Positions 42,613 through 56,154 of a stretch of DNA of 64,000 nucleotides are shown in pieces; within the stretch, counting starts at the first letter, position 1; each line of letters opens with the position of its first letter. Source of the stretch: Symbiodinium natans (taxonomy: Eukaryota; Sar; Dinophyceae; Suessiales; Symbiodiniaceae); the NCBI GenBank assembly GCA_905221605.1, contig CAJNDS010002093.1, positions 421,295 through 485,294 on the forward strand. The letters run 5' to 3'. The position numbers and the translations under genes are program-made. A model generated the notes under the pieces. That model saw nothing but the letters and a program-made list of their open reading frames with translations, was not told the DNA's origin and did no database searches.

Positions 42613-45600
42613 TCAGATATGACCTCTCCGCAGGAACTTTATCGTCATGGCGGACGGCAGCCAGCCTTGCACAGGAACGTGAAACAATGCCGGCCAAGCA
42701 TTCCATGGCTGCGGCAGATTGCGGGAGGATGCGTCACCAATCGAAGACTCAATCGGTCTGGACGTCTGAACTGATGTACTTAGATCTGAGCTCGTGATGG
42801 GAACTGCCTTCACAGAACGAGCGCAGGCGCCATTGTGCGTGTTTGAGCCACTGCAGTCCACTTCACATGTCGCGCCGCCAAAGGCAACATTTTGCATCCC
42901 ACCTGGAGGCCTTGTTTAGAATCCCTCAAAGCTGCTTCGCACCTCAAATACATGATTATGGCAACGCAAATATTCTAATTCCGTGGGGTGGGACCTTCAT
43001 AGTTGGGCGCACCAAGGCTCCGTAACCTCAGCCCCAATTTTCTTGTTGGCCCAGGGCTGAGGGTCGACTCACCATCCTCGGAGCCACTCATGCGCCCGCA
43101 CCTGTCGCGTGGAAATGATACGACTCACCGACGGGGCTTAGGCAGCAATCACAGGTTAAGCCCTTAATCTCTGAGAGCCTCCGCCGTCCCGAAGCGCAGC
43201 TCCGGACGGAGCTGCAGAAGGCCTCCCAGCAAGTCCTGCAGAAAAGTCAGCTCGGCAGCTCTTCCTTCTCCCGCCGGTGTGGCGGCAGCTCTTTCAATTC
43301 TTTGGCGAGGCATTGGTATGCAGGTCCTTCACGGAAACCGTGATGGACTTCGGGGTGGTGTACTTGCCCAGCAGGATCTTGCGGTACAACGACGCAATGT
43401 CTTGATCCTTCGGGTTGTTAGCATCAGATGCCGCTGACGCCACAAAACCATGTTCGGCCATCTCTCCTCGAAAGGGAAGAACCCGCACACCATGACCTGA
43501 GACGCAGTTCTGCGGCCCAGCGACTCACAGACACTGCTTGCGATATCCCTGGAGATTACGAATGTTGACTTAAAGCTTGATGCCTCCTGCGGTAACTTCC
43601 CGAGGCCGCAGCAAATAACACCACCCCGCAAGACCAGAAGTCGCACTTCTGCGGAACGTAGCCTGGCAAATGTTGCGCGTTGGCCACCTGGCCACCGACT
43701 TAGCCGACTATCTCCCAATGAATCTGTGGCTCTCAGCGCGAGACTTCGGCCAGCGATCATCTCAGGCGGCGCATAACCTCAGGCTCGAACTGGCCAGAGC
43801 ACAGTAGCCCTCTAGCCTTCAGCAACTTTAGCGCAAACTGAGGCGCACGCAAGGGGACCCACATGCGGTGCTGAGAAGTTGGCTGTCACGGAAGGACTGC
43901 GCAAAGAAGCAAGGCAAGGCCGGGGTTCTGCAAATTCTGTCCGGACATGATGACACGCAAAAGCACTTGGTAGTCCCGGGCTGCGCGCTGTGCCCAGACC
44001 AAAATCCACGATCTTGATGTTCATGCGCCTCGGATGTACTGAACTTTGGCTGCAGACTGACACCATCTGATCCCTGGACGAGACCATGGCTCATCGAGGA
44101 GGAGATTCTCAAGCTTCAGATCCTCAAGATTTGCAGCATGCACATTGGCATGAAGCTCCGGTCATCGGGTTACCTCTGCACCTTGACTCTGTCAAATCCA
44201 TGAAGGTCCCCGACACGATGGACCACATTCATTGTGTGGATGTGATCTACCCCACATTGGCGGAAGAGCTACTTCGAGCAGCTCCATCGTCGACGGCACT
44301 CCCTGGGTTTCTGATGGGCACTCCACAATGAATGACGGGGCGGGCGTTCCAATAATCGTCTGGGAACAAACAAAGCAAGCACACAGCGCACGCACACGCG
44401 CGTGCCGGGGCGGGGGGCTATGTATTAAATGCTGCGCAACATAATTGATTCTGCATCGGAACGCCAACTGGCACTCATGTTTCCAGGCATTTTCCTGTTG
44501 AGCACCGCGTGCTATTCTTCAAGTTCCTTGTTCCCCAAACAATCTATTGTTGGGGTTCTAAATTCATTTAAGGATTGCCGACATTCTGAGGATTGTTGCC
44601 GGGTTCCTGGGCTCCTTGTCTCCCTTTGTCTCCCTTTGTCTCCTTTTGTCTCCATTTGTCTCCCTTTGTCTCCCTTTGTCTCGCTTTGTCTCCCTTTGTC
44701 TCCCTTTGTCTCCCTTTGTCTCCCTTCATGTGGGTGGCTTTGCTGAGTTGCTGTGCTCCTCGCCTCCCTTTGTCTCCTGTCGTCTCCCTTTGTCTCCCGT
44801 CGTCTCAACCATTTTTTTGGCGTGCCTTTCTTTGTTTGGGGTCTTCGGTGGTGTAATGATCCAAGACAGTCCCGTGAGGAAGACGACAAACATCTTGGCG
44901 ATGTGTCGTGATGGTGGATGTAAATGGCACACTGAGTTCCCAGCTCCAGCGATGATTTGCCGGAACAGTCGCCTCGCCATGATCTCCTCGCACCGGCAGT
45001 TCTCGAGTCAATAGCCACACGTAGTTATTGCCATCTGAGGCAAAGCACAGGAATGCGCTGATGCTGGATGACGTAGTCCAAGAGCGAACCGCCGGAGACG
45101 TACTCCATGATGAGATACAGCCTGGCTAGTGCAGTTGATTGATGCCAATGGCCACAGGGAGGATGTCTCAAGAAAAACAACACCTCACCACCACTATCTG
45201 CAATTTACCTTGGTTTTGACCCTGGCCACAACATGCCACAACATTCAGGCTTCGGCCGTCCACGACTGACAATGACCTCGAACAGCTGCACGATGTGGGG
45301 GTGCCTGAAAAGCACCGAGCCCAAACATCAGACCCCGTCCCAGCTTTCGCAAGTGCTGGCTGTAGAGCTGCACGAACCTTTGCAAACCTGACAAACCTCA
45401 CTCCTCCTCTATAAAGCTCCGCCTGATCAGCTTGAGCAGCTGAACCTCCCGGTGCGCTGTTTCGGCAACGGCCACCTGGGTTGGACATTGGCAAAACTCA
45501 GGTGGCCAGCCACACAGCAGCTGCCAACCCCACCTCTTTCACGGCAAATTCCGTGTCGCTCAGGGCGTGCCTGAAACGGGAAGCACGTTGCGTCTGGGCT

Positions 45601-45928
45601 GCGACAAAAACAACCGGAACGACGATGTCTGTAACACCTCACTAGACACAATCAAGATCAAAGTCCAAATCGCCGCTTTAGGCGCCTGGCCTGCCCAGCC
45701 TGACGTGGCCAAAGGATCCTTCACCTTTGGGGCGTGAGATGCAACCCCCTGTGCTTATGCACAGCTTGCAGGATTGCGCTTTGAACTTGAGAAGGACCAG
45801 AAGTTGCCAAGATAACGCCGGCTGGGGGCCGGACCAATCGTTTTACCTAGGACGTAGCGGCCTTTGCAAAAGAGCTCGAACAGCTCAAGCAAAGAACTTC
45901 GCCGACTGGAGCGGCTTTGGTGGTCCAT
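42613..45928 (-). CDS. SNF1/AMPK-like Ser/Thr protein kinase, 18 inferred exons
   Basis: Exons (minus): 45928-45835, 45724-45691, 45570-45534, 45475-45423, 45304-45254, 45121-45049, 44986-44947, 44246-44215, 44122-44085, 44028-43989, 43896-43851, 43777-43745, 43662-43610, 43496-43467, 43407-43327, 43235-43170, 43101-43077, 42902-42613. They total 1116 bases, 371 codons plus stop. Landmarks: G-loop GEGSFG (32-37), Lys54, helix-C Glu65, RHPHIVQLFEV, hinge MEY (95-97), HRDLKLEN (137-144), DFG (159-161), CGSPCYAPPEM (176-186), DFWSCGVVLF, PFEDQDIASLYRKIL and the closing Arg259; APE is PPE. All catalytic residues are kept. This order and LYRKI/AHEWL fit the CAMK-like SNF1/AMPK group, which phosphorylates Ser/Thr targets in energy or stress signalling. 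The last about 95 residues are unrecognised. The ATG at 45928 precedes a Ser/Arg-rich start. Splice junctions are inferred from reading frame and homology; weakest are exons 5/6 and 7/8 and the 3' end. Confidence 0.82.
44621..44805. repeat. 10-bp minisatellite inside a kinase intron
   Basis: About 15 units of CTCCCTTTGT with variants, inside the 700-bp intron (44247-44946) between the kinase exons ending RQIIA and starting HIHTMNVVHR. All other introns of this gene are 56-174 bases. Confidence 0.85.
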
Positions 45929-47439
45929 GTTTTGACTAAGGGAAGCACCCAGGGTTTTGCTCACTGTGTCAGCAGGCACCTGGAGCTGGCTAAGCAACTA
46001 AAGCTCGGCCAGAGCGGTCTGCAAAGCTCAAACTGGACCCAAGAGGCCGATGTGGACCAGGGACTGATAGGGACTTCTAGGGACTTGAAATCCAAACATG
46101 CCGGGCGACGGCCCCCACGCGGGACCCAGAGGTTCCAGCACCAAAGCCTCAAGAGAAGCTTTGAGATGTTCAACGCATGTTGCATTTTCCGAAACAATAC
46201 ACTCTATACAGACTAGCCCAGTGCGAAAAAATTGGTCTCAAAATGATCATGGCTTTTCTTCTTTCTCTTGTACACTGACACAGAATATTGTTGACCCTCC
46301 ACTCCTTTCTTGGCTTCATGAACCGGAGTGCCCAACCCTGAATCCGGCCGTGCATCCGACCCCAGAGGATGCAACTCCTGGAGGCCATTGAAGTGCCGCT
46401 CCGGGAACGGCAACCGCGGCCAGAATCTTGCGCCCCTCACTCTGCAACTAGTCTCGCTGCAAAACTCTGTGAATTTCAAATTTGTTGACCCTTCGCCCGG
46501 AGAACTCCGGGTCAGCTGCTGTCTTCAGCTGCTGTTTTGCGCGCGTCAGGGTCTTTCCAAAAGAAAGAGGCTTCCGCACTCTTACATCCACTGATCCGAT
46601 AAGCTCATCTCGCCAAAGCTTTGTGTGGATTCCAATGTACCACCCCATCCCTGCCCGACCAAGAAAGAGAAAAATATTGACCTGCACCCCCCCCGACCCA
46701 GGACGACCAAACGCCGTAAACGCCGTCATAGGGCCCACGCCAAGTTCCTTGCCCGGGATGTAGCGGCGCGGTCCATCTCCAGCCTGCATAAGGCAGCATG
46801 CGAAACTCATGAATCTAAATTTGTCCGAGCACCATCTCAAAGGAATCAACTTGACGGGTCTGGCAGCTCGTCAAAAACGCATACATGCAGCTCTAGATGG
46901 TTGGACGGCGACTGATGAGATGACTGGCGTAGACAGCTCAGTTGCCCGCGCACGAGCAAAAGCGGTGTCCCAACGCCCTAGCCTACGCCACAGAAGCTGA
47001 CCTGCAGCAAGGCAGCAAGGTTGTGAAGTTGCACGACATCTATGCAAGGCAAGGTGTCAACAGCGGGGAAAAGCAACGTGTTGACCTTTTTGTTCCTCAT
47101 GTTAAAGGCACTTCTGCAGGCGAGCTGCAATCAGCACTTGCGTCTCAACGTATGTGCATCACATCAGATGTGTGGCCATGAGGCCGTCTTTCAACATGCA
47201 TAGGGCAGACTTCGAGGTCAAACCCGCCAAATCTTCTGTAGGCTGTGTTGCATCACTGGACCCCAATCCCCAGGAAGTCCGATGCAGCGATTTGGGAAGC
47301 TCAACTTATTGGTCATGGCCGCGCCGTGGCTTCTTCCGCTCCAGCTTTGACCCATCATCAAGAGGCCTGCCGCAGGCCGCCTTCTGGCTGGCGACCCAGG
47401 TGACATGATTTTGATGCCTTGTAGCTGGAGGCAACGCAG
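45929..47439. other. unassigned sequence between kinase and dsRNA-binding gene
   Basis: Likely the 3' exons of the dsRNA-binding gene and the kinase promoter. A minus frame around 46450-46640 (KTLTRAKQQLKTAADPEF) looks coding but was not placed. Confidence 0.3.
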
Positions 47440-47707
47440 CCAACTCTTTCTGGAACAGCGGATTCGCACACAACTCTTCTGCAGCTGCCTTCTTGGCTTC
47501 TTTCTTGCTTTTCCGAATTCCCTCGGCGACAATATTCTCACCACCAAGCCGCACTTGGTAGGTAAACTTGAACGCCTGGCCAATCTGCGGGTCATCGATT
47601 TCCACATAGAACTCCTTGACAGAGTTCGTCTTGTTCACAACCAACCTTAATAGCTGCTCAGTTCCAAACTGGGAAAACCACAGAAGACTGACGTCCAGTG
47701 CACCATG
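47440..47707 (-). CDS. dsRNA-binding-domain protein, partial (one exon)
   Basis: A minus-strand exon begins after a TTTCAG acceptor at 47707. It contains FKFTYQVRLGGENIVAEG and then GIRKSKKEAKKAAAEELCAN (about 47450-47620). This is the second half of a double-stranded RNA-binding domain: the beta strands FxxxVxxGG and the KKxAKxxAA helix that contacts dsRNA. The first helix is less typical. Upstream, an ATG at 47982 opens MAAKRPRDGNSPSALDFIQR, a plausible N-terminus for the same gene, but the exon joining them is not defined. Downstream exons are also undefined. The gene runs in the same direction as the kinase and lies about 1.5 kb upstream of its start. Role beyond dsRNA binding is unknown. 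Confidence 0.6.
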
Positions 47708-47982
47708 CTGAAAGAAAACATGCACACTCATGCGTATGCAGGATCTAGGTCTAACCAAGGCTTTGGGATGGGGGGTCCAATCTGCAAACCAAAAACGCCA
47801 TCGTGCAAGGCACAGCTGCAGCTACATGTGGCACCAAGCACAGCTCTAGCTCGGTCGTCACATCCGCATGTGTGGCACACAGCTCCTTGCAAGCCTGCGC
47901 TGCAGCCGGGCAACTGGTTAAAGCGCTGGATGAAGTCCAGCGCTGAAGGGGAGTTGCCATCCCTTGGCCGCTTTGCTGCCAT

Positions 47983-48513
47983 GGCTCAAGGTGCTGCAGG
48001 CTATGCCAAAGTAAGGAATTTCTGATTTTCGCGCATGTCACCCACGATCACCAAGCACATGACCTCAATTCAGAAGCCCTCCGCAGGCAACAACCCTTCG
48101 GGCCAACGCGGCTGAGCCAACCCATTTGCGCATCAGTACCAAACCTTATGGAGTGTATATGGAGCGTGCGTCACGAATCCAGCAAGCGCTGTATATGTCC
48201 TTGACCCGAGCACCCATGTCTCTGAGCTCTTGACCTCAGGCTTCGCGCCAAGCCCGTCCTGATCTCACAGCGGCCAGGTAGCGGGGATTGTTGCGGTGTA
48301 AGGAAAACACTGAGCATTTCACACAACCAGCCGCTCTGTTTCTGTAAACAACTTTGCTGAAGTCTTAAAACTCCTGAATACACCCTCGAAGCATGCAAGT
48401 GTCCTGCATGCAGAACAAGTGCCTATGGCAGTCTCATCTGCAGGTTTTTGGGAAGCTTTGCCAACTCCTGCATTCCTGCTTCAACACTCCTGGAGAACAG
48501 GTGCCTAACACGG
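47983..48513. other. unassigned sequence
   Basis: Possible promoter region of the dsRNA-binding gene; no motif seen. Confidence 0.3.
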
Positions 48514-51440
48514 GAAGGTGACTTGGAGGCCTCTTCTGGGCATATTTTGGAGCAAGCTACGGGCAAAAAAAAATTCACAATCGAAATCTCCCATCGTAGT
48601 AGCTTCGGGTCATGACATGCGACAGACCTACTACGCAGTGCGCCCCGTCCTCATCACATCGCGTGGCGTCAAGATGCCGTGGATGCGTTGCCCGGTCCGT
48701 CCTGCTGCATGAGGTCTTTCAAGCCCTCTCCTCCAAAGCACCCCCCGGAAGTGTTGGCATCCGCCGATGTTCTGCCGAAGCCCTGCTCAGGGCTAGGCAG
48801 CAGAGTCGGCAGCGCAGCTTTGGACTCGAACCTCAGCAGCTCAGACACAGCGCCGGACGCAGATACCAGGGTAGAGCAAGTGGTAGCGCGAAAACATGAC
48901 ACATGCTGGGAAACGCTGGCCAGGCTGGCACATGCTGGCACATGCTGGCACATGCCCTTCAATGTTCCACTAGCAAGCTTCAGGACAAAGGAGCTCTGTC
49001 AGCCCATCCACGAGGAACGCTCCAGGCTGAATGGCTGGCTCCTTGCACAAGGTATCCAAGATAGTCGAACAGGATCAACAGCAAGTTCAGGATCAGACAA
49101 GTAACATGTCACATCTACTCCGAAGCAGCCTTCGTAGGAACGACGCCGTGCAGCTACGGGGGTTCGGCTCTTCATCGGGTGCGTACTTTTCAGGAGCAAC
49201 ATCTACAGGGTCGGAAAGCCTGAGCAAGAAGAACATACTAACTGCAGGTTTCGGGATCAACAAAAATTGGGACATGCGTGCCCAACACGAGAAGGTGACT
49301 TGGAGGCCTCTTCGGGGCATATTTTGGAGCAAGCTACGGGTTAAACAAAAAAAACATTACAATCGAAATCTCCCATCGTAGTAGCTTCGGGTCATGACAT
49401 GCGACAGACCTACTATGCAGCGCGCCCCGGCCTCATCACATCGCGTGGCGCCAAGATGCCGTGGATGCGTTGCCCGGTCCGTCCTGTTGCATGAGGTCTT
49501 TCAAGCCCTCTCCTCCAAAGTCCCCCCCGGAAGTGTTGGCATCCGCCGATGTTCTGCCGAAGCCCTGCTCAGGGCTAAGCGGCAGAGTCGGCAGCGCAGC
49601 TTTGGACTCGAACCTCATAAGCTCAGACACAGCGCCGGACGCAGTTACCAGGGTAGAGCAAGTGGTAGCGCGAAAACATGACACATGCTGGGAAACGCTG
49701 GCGCAGGCTGGCACACGCTGGCACGCCCTGGCACACGCTGGCACATGCTGGCACATGCCCGTGAATGTTCCACTAGCAAGCTTCAGGACAAAGGCCCATC
49801 CACGAGGAACGCTCCAGGCTGAATGGCTGGCTCCTTGCACAAGGTATCCAAGATAGTCGAACAGGATCAACAGCAAGTTCAGGATCAGACAAGTAACATG
49901 TCACATCTACTCCGAAGCAGCCTTCGTAGGAACGACGCCGTGCAGCTACGGGGGTTCGGCTCTTCATCGGGTGCGTACTTTTCAGGAGCAACATCTACAG
50001 GGTCGGAAAGCCTGAGCAAGAAGAACATACTAACTGCAGGTTTCGGGATCAACAAAAATTGGGACATGCGCGCCCAACACGAGAAGGTGACTTGGAGGCC
50101 TCTTCGGGGCATATTTTGGAGCAAGCTACGGGCAAAAAAATCACAATCGAAATCTCCCATCGTAGTAGCTTCGGGTCATGACATGCGACAGACCTACTAC
50201 GCAGTGCGCCCCGGCCTCATCACATCGCGTGGCGCCAAGATGCCGTGGATGCGTTGCCCGGCCCGTCCTGTTGCATGAGATCTTTCAAGCCCTCTCCTCC
50301 AAAGCCCCCCCCGGAAGTGTTGGCATCCGCCGATGTTCTGCCGAAGCCCTGCTCAGGGCTAGGCAGCAGAGTCGGCAGCGCAGCTTTGGACTCGAACCTC
50401 GACAGCTCAGACACAGCGCCGGACGCAGTTACCAGGGTAGAGCAAGTGGTAGCGCGAAAACATGACACATGCTGGGAAACGCTGGCGCACGCTGGCACAC
50501 GCTGGCACATGCTGGCACATGCCCGTCAATGTTCCACTAGCAAGCTTCAGGACAAAGGAGCTCTGTCAGCCCATTCCACGAGGAACGCTCCAGGCTGAAT
50601 GGCTGGCTCCTTGCACAAGGTATCCAAGATAGTCGAACAGGATCAACAGCAAGTTCAGGATCAGACAAGTAACATGTAACATCTACTCCGAAGCAGCCTT
50701 CGTAGGAACGACGCCGTGCAGCTACGGGGTTCGGCTCTTCATCGAGTGCGTACTTTTCAGGAGCAACATCTACAGGGTCGGAAAGCCTGAGCAAGAAGAA
50801 CATACTAACTGCAGGTTTCGGGATCAACAAAAATTTGGACATGCGTGCCCAACACGAGAAGGTGACTTGGAGGCCTCTTCGGGGCATATTTTGGAGCAAG
50901 CTACGGGCAAAAAAATCACAATCGAAATCTCCCATCGTAGTAGCTTCGGGTCATGACATGCGACAGACCTACTACGCAGTGCGCCCCGTCCTCATCACAT
51001 CGCGTGGCGCCAAGATGCCGTGGATGCGTTGCCCGGTCCGTCCTGTTGCATGAGGTCTTTCAAGCCCTCTCTCCAAAGCACCCCCCGGAAGTGTTGGCAT
51101 CCGCCGATGTTCTGCTCAGGGCTAGGCAGCAGAGTCGACAGCGCAGCTTTGGACTCGAACCTCAGCAGCTCAGACACAGCGCCGGACGCAGTTACCAGGG
51201 TAGAGCAAGTGGTAGCGCGAAAACATGACACATGCTGGGAAACGCTGGCACAGGCTGGCACACGCTGGCACGCGCTGGCACATGCTGGCACATGCCCTTC
51301 AATGTTCCACTAGCAGGCTTCAGGACAAAGGAGCTCTGTCAGCCCACGAGGAACGCTCCAGGCTGAATGGCTGGCTCCTTGCACAAGGTATCCAAGATAG
51401 TCAAACAGGATCAACAGCAAGTCCAGGATCAGACAAGTAA
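48514..51440. repeat. tandem array of about 780 bp, 3.75 copies
   Basis: Copies start at GAAGGTGACTTGGAGGCCTC at 48514, 49291, 50083 and 50858; the last is cut at about 51440. Copies are nearly identical and differ mainly in A-runs and in a (GCTGGCACAY)n block near unit position 400. Frames of 80-150 codons on both strands recur in each copy, but length changes shift them, so none is accepted as a gene. Confidence 0.93.
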
Positions 51441-52467
51441 CATCTACTCTGAATGCAACCTGAGTTGCCATGCCCCCTGGTCGCGCACCACTTTAAGATG
51501 GGATCAGGTGCCATGGCCCAATGAGGGGGCGAGTTTGAGCCATGGGATCTCACGCCATCGCTACATGGGATCAAGTTTTTCGCGAGGCGAGAGGGTGTGA
51601 ACATTATATTTGTCACTAACGTCTTTATCCCCCAGCCCCTGTCTTTCGCAGGCAAATTTTCACATCGTCCCTCCGTCTGTTTTTCGCGACCATCCTTGTC
51701 CCTGCTCTGTCAGTCTGTTCTTCGCGAGGCGGAGGGAGGGGATTGTTAACTATGCCATCTTTGTGTCCTTGTCATTTCACTGCCATCCTCGTTCCGCCTT
51801 GGCTGCTCGGTTTCTGTTTCTGAATCTAGCACAATCGAGAAAAACAGTCTCTGAATCGGTGCAGAATGGTTTCAGAATCGATGCAAACTGAAATTCATGC
51901 ACAAGTTTCTGAATCGGGCAGAAAAGTTTTTGAACCGAAGTTTCTGAATCGCGGGTAGTTCTTGAATCCACCTTTCTTCCATAGAGAGGATATGCTACAC
52001 TACGCGCCGACCCCAGCTGGGGCGGCGCATTGGAGGTTCATGTTCCGCGCTCGGTGGCTGAGCCAGACTGTTGCTGTCCTGCAGAGAAAACGCTGCGACG
52101 CAAACGGTTTAATCATCAACATCAATATCGCCCCCCCCACCCCCCCGCCGCCCGCTTGCTAGCTCTCGGTTTTTCTGAAGCTTCGACATTGGCCGCAACC
52201 CGCAGTCTTGCGGGCAAACGCGCGGGTTTTGGCTCCCGGGCCCGCGTGGGGCCCCCCTGCGACCCCCCTGGGACCCCCCTGGAATTTTTCTGGGCCATTC
52301 TGGATATCCCTGCAACGCGATAAACCCCCTAAACCCCCCCAACCCCCAGACCTGCCTGACACCCCGAGCCCCCTGGCACCTGCCTGGCACTCCGGGGATG
52401 ACAACCCTACCCTCCCCGCGAACTGAAGCCCCGCCCAGAAACCCTCTTTCCTCCCTTCCTGTCCGTA
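51441..52467. other. unassigned; TCTGAATC repeats and C-runs
   Basis: About eight scattered TTTCTGAATCG-like words lie at 51845-51970; poly-C runs lie at 52132-52150 and 52250-52280. A plus frame (51610-51891) is not recognised. Confidence 0.4.
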
Positions 52468-52508
52468 GGCCGGCCCGGCTGCCGAGGCGGCGCGCGCAAG
52501 CGTTTACA
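52468..52508 (-). repeat. dispersed GC-rich repeat, inverted partner of 28254-28292
   Basis: Reverse-complement copy; a short insertion (GCGCG) distinguishes it. Confidence 0.75.
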
Positions 52509-55420
52509 ATTAACTCATATTTTCAGTTATGAAGAAAGGAAAACATAAGCGAGAAGTAAGATTAGGACCATTATGAGTTTTTAAATACAACATATGACTT
52601 GCTACGTATTAGTTCCTGCTTATGGTTCGTTCTTCTCCTGATTCTTACTTCTTACTTGTTACTTTCTACATATTTGCTGGCGCTTATTGCTTCTCACTTC
52701 TTGCTTATCTTACTTCTTGCCCATTACTTATACCTCATTTCATTACTCGCTTCTTTATCGTACTTGTAGCACTTATCATGTGTACACAATACGTACTTAC
52801 ACTTTCATTACTCCATATCACTTGAAAAATGGAGCAAGCAAAGTACCATTTCTCTCTTCGCGTTCGTCGTCATCACACCGCATTTCTGTTTCGTACTTGT
52901 TTATTCCTACGTGTTTTCCTTCTCTCACCTGGTGCTCCTAAGCTGATACTGCTTATTTCTTGCCCATCATGCATCTCTCGTAAACTAACTACGAGTACTC
53001 TGCTCATTTATCTTACATATAGTATGCTTAGTTTCCTTCTTTCACAGAAGCGATGCCCAGGCGCCTCATCTTCCTGGCCCGTCACAGGCTCAGCATCTGC
53101 AGCGACGCTGGCGGCCTTCAATGTAGCGTCTGAAACTGACGACTGAAGGCGCGGTAAGCAGAGATCGATAAGCAAAGAAATGCAAAGACATGTGCATTCA
53201 GAAAACGAGCTGAGTAGTGTCACTGTTGCAAGCCTCAAAGTCGAGCATAACAAAGTCGAGCGTAACACAGTAGGGGGACACAGAGACGACGCCATCCAAG
53301 CTGAACACACCGCCTGAGCTGCACCCTCTTCCATCGATGCCTCGCGCAGAGACGAGAGACGGGGCTTAAACAGTAAACATTCACGAAGTTGCGTTTGCAC
53401 AGCCGCCGTGAAAATACGTGTGGGCACAAGCGCAGCCAGTCGCACTGCAAGTGTGTGCTATGGTATGTTCACGCAGCCTCTGAACAAGTCATAAGCATTC
53501 GACATCAAATTCGCCGACAGCCAGAATGCCTCTTCTTCCTGGCCGGATGTGGAAGAGGCATCTGCGGTGCTGGCTTCCTGGAAAGCTTGCGTCCGAAAAT
53601 CGACAACTCAGGCCGGATTTGCTCTGAGCACGGACCTGAACTTGATGCTGGGCGTTGTTCTTGGCGGTAGATTTGTTAGACAGTGTTACAGTGCTGTTAC
53701 AGGCGCTTGAGTCATCACCATACCTGCGATCCAAAAATGTTCCTGCGGCAGTTTGGGCCTCCACAAGCAAAGCTTACATGTCCTGTTTCATATTCCAATC
53801 TTTTCCCCCTCGGATTCGGTCCCACACTGCATGTTGATTCTTAAGAAGCCTTGCCCAAAAAGAAGCGAATGTGATCTCTATTCAAGCAACCCAACCCAGA
53901 TGGCCTCATCGCTCTCCGGAGAGGGCGGCTCCTGACCATCTTCGAATCACAGAGTCTGCTCATCATTGGGCTCCAATTTCAACACGGCGTGGAAAACAGT
54001 ATAAGGTTAGGTCTGCTGAACTTCAAACACCTCCCAAGCAGCTGGCAGAAAGTCTGATTGAAGACGTTCTGAAGAAGCCCATTCTTGACACCCACGCACT
54101 CCGCACGCCCAGGCTTTAGGCAATCGCCTTCATGTGCCCCGTCTTCACAGCCATGTCCACCATGAGCCTCCCCGCACAGGTGCTGAAGACTTCTGAGTGG
54201 CATCTGCTGAGGACAGTGCAAGTCACGGGAGCGCGGTGCGGTTCAGAACGTGTTGCAACATCAGCAGTCAGACTGCCAGCGTGGGCAGTAGATGATAGTC
54301 CTACACGCACTGATAACAGAATGTAACAGACACACTAAAGTGACATTTCACTTCGCCGTACATTGCACTCTGCGTCTCTTGAACCGAAGCGCGCTCCTCG
54401 GCCCGACTCGACTCGACTTCCAACACAGAAGAAAAGAAGCTCACACCCAAGTAGCCACGCCCTGGCTCTACAGCTGAATGACCTGTCCAGAAGATCCAGA
54501 AGCCAGAACTTCACTTTGCAACTTCTTGCCTGTCCATCTCCTCAAGGGTGGCTTTGGTCATCCTCCAGGCGGTCTCTTGTTCGTTGATCTTGGGGCGCCA
54601 CTTGTTTGTGCAATGAGGGCTTGACTGCCAATGCGAAGCCCCACTTCCACACTTCCCCCCGAGTAAAGTGAGCCCCAGGGTCCCCCATCATCCCGGTCTG
54701 AGCGCCCCCAGGAATGAGTCCTGCCCTTGTAGACCCCTCCCATCCTCACTACATTCTTTGTCACCCCCTCCAAATCCCTTCAATTATCTTCTACATCTTG
54801 TCCAAGCCACCGGATGTGTGAAGGCCATCGCACTAGCACGTCTTTTTTCTAGGGACTTCATGCAAGACGGGGATGCTACCCATGGCAGCGCTTTTCGCAC
54901 CTGGACCTAAGCTAGGGCCCAAGGGTGGTCAAGTAGTCTGAGGAAGATGCACAGAAACTTACCATCTGCCTGTAGCCTTTAGCCGTCCGAACAACTATCT
55001 CAGAATCTTGCAAGCTGCCTGTAGCCTGTAGCCTTCCGAACAACTACCAGAACGAAACAAAACATGCTTCTGAACATATCATGGCAGGCTACCGCCTGGT
55101 CAACCGACCGACTGCGCTGTCGTCCACGGCTTTCCATTCAGCCTGGAACGGTTCTTAAACCAGGGACCCGTAGGTTTCGGGAACGGAAATGCCCTTGAAC
55201 CGCGCATCTAAGTCTGCGCACGCCATGACATCATATGACATCGTATGACGTAAAAACTTTGCGAATGCGACGTGAGCGCTGATTCTGCATGCGTATTTTA
55301 AGCCGAGATACGTCGAGTGACACGTGCTCGCACGCGGAATCCCCACAACCCCTAATGACCCTTTCCCCCCCGTAACACCCCTGTGACTCCTCCGGACCCT
55401 CAAATGATTGTACCGAAAAA
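52509..55420. other. unassigned; pyrimidine-rich then mixed sequence
   Basis: 52510-53050 is CT/TTAC-rich with repeated TTACTTCTTRC words. 53050-54900 has coding-like composition in places, but no domain was recognised. A 30-base repeat (CTGCCTGTAGCC...CCGAACAACTA) occurs twice at 54965-55047. Confidence 0.35.
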
Positions 55421-55915
<495 letters not shown>

Positions 55916-56130
55916 GGTGTGTACCGGCGAACAACGAAAAACTACCGGCGGACAACGAAAGATGTCTCACAACAACGAAAGATAACAACGTAAACGGCCC
56001 ACCAGCATCGATCCAGGTCCGGCGACAACCATCCCCTTCCGGCGAGCAACGAAAAACCCTTCTGCCGAGCATCGAAACCCTGCCGCCCAGCATTGAAAAA
56101 CCCTCCGCCGAGCATCGAAACACCTTTTGG
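55916..56130 (+). repeat. CCGGCGAACAACGAAAA-type repeat
   Basis: Degenerate 20-25 base units (CCGCCGAGCATCGAAA...) follow the (TCTG)n tract. An inverted relative with the same microsatellite lies at 57540-57712. Confidence 0.7.
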
Positions 56131-56154
56131 CCAAGCATCTCAAACTCTGGAACC

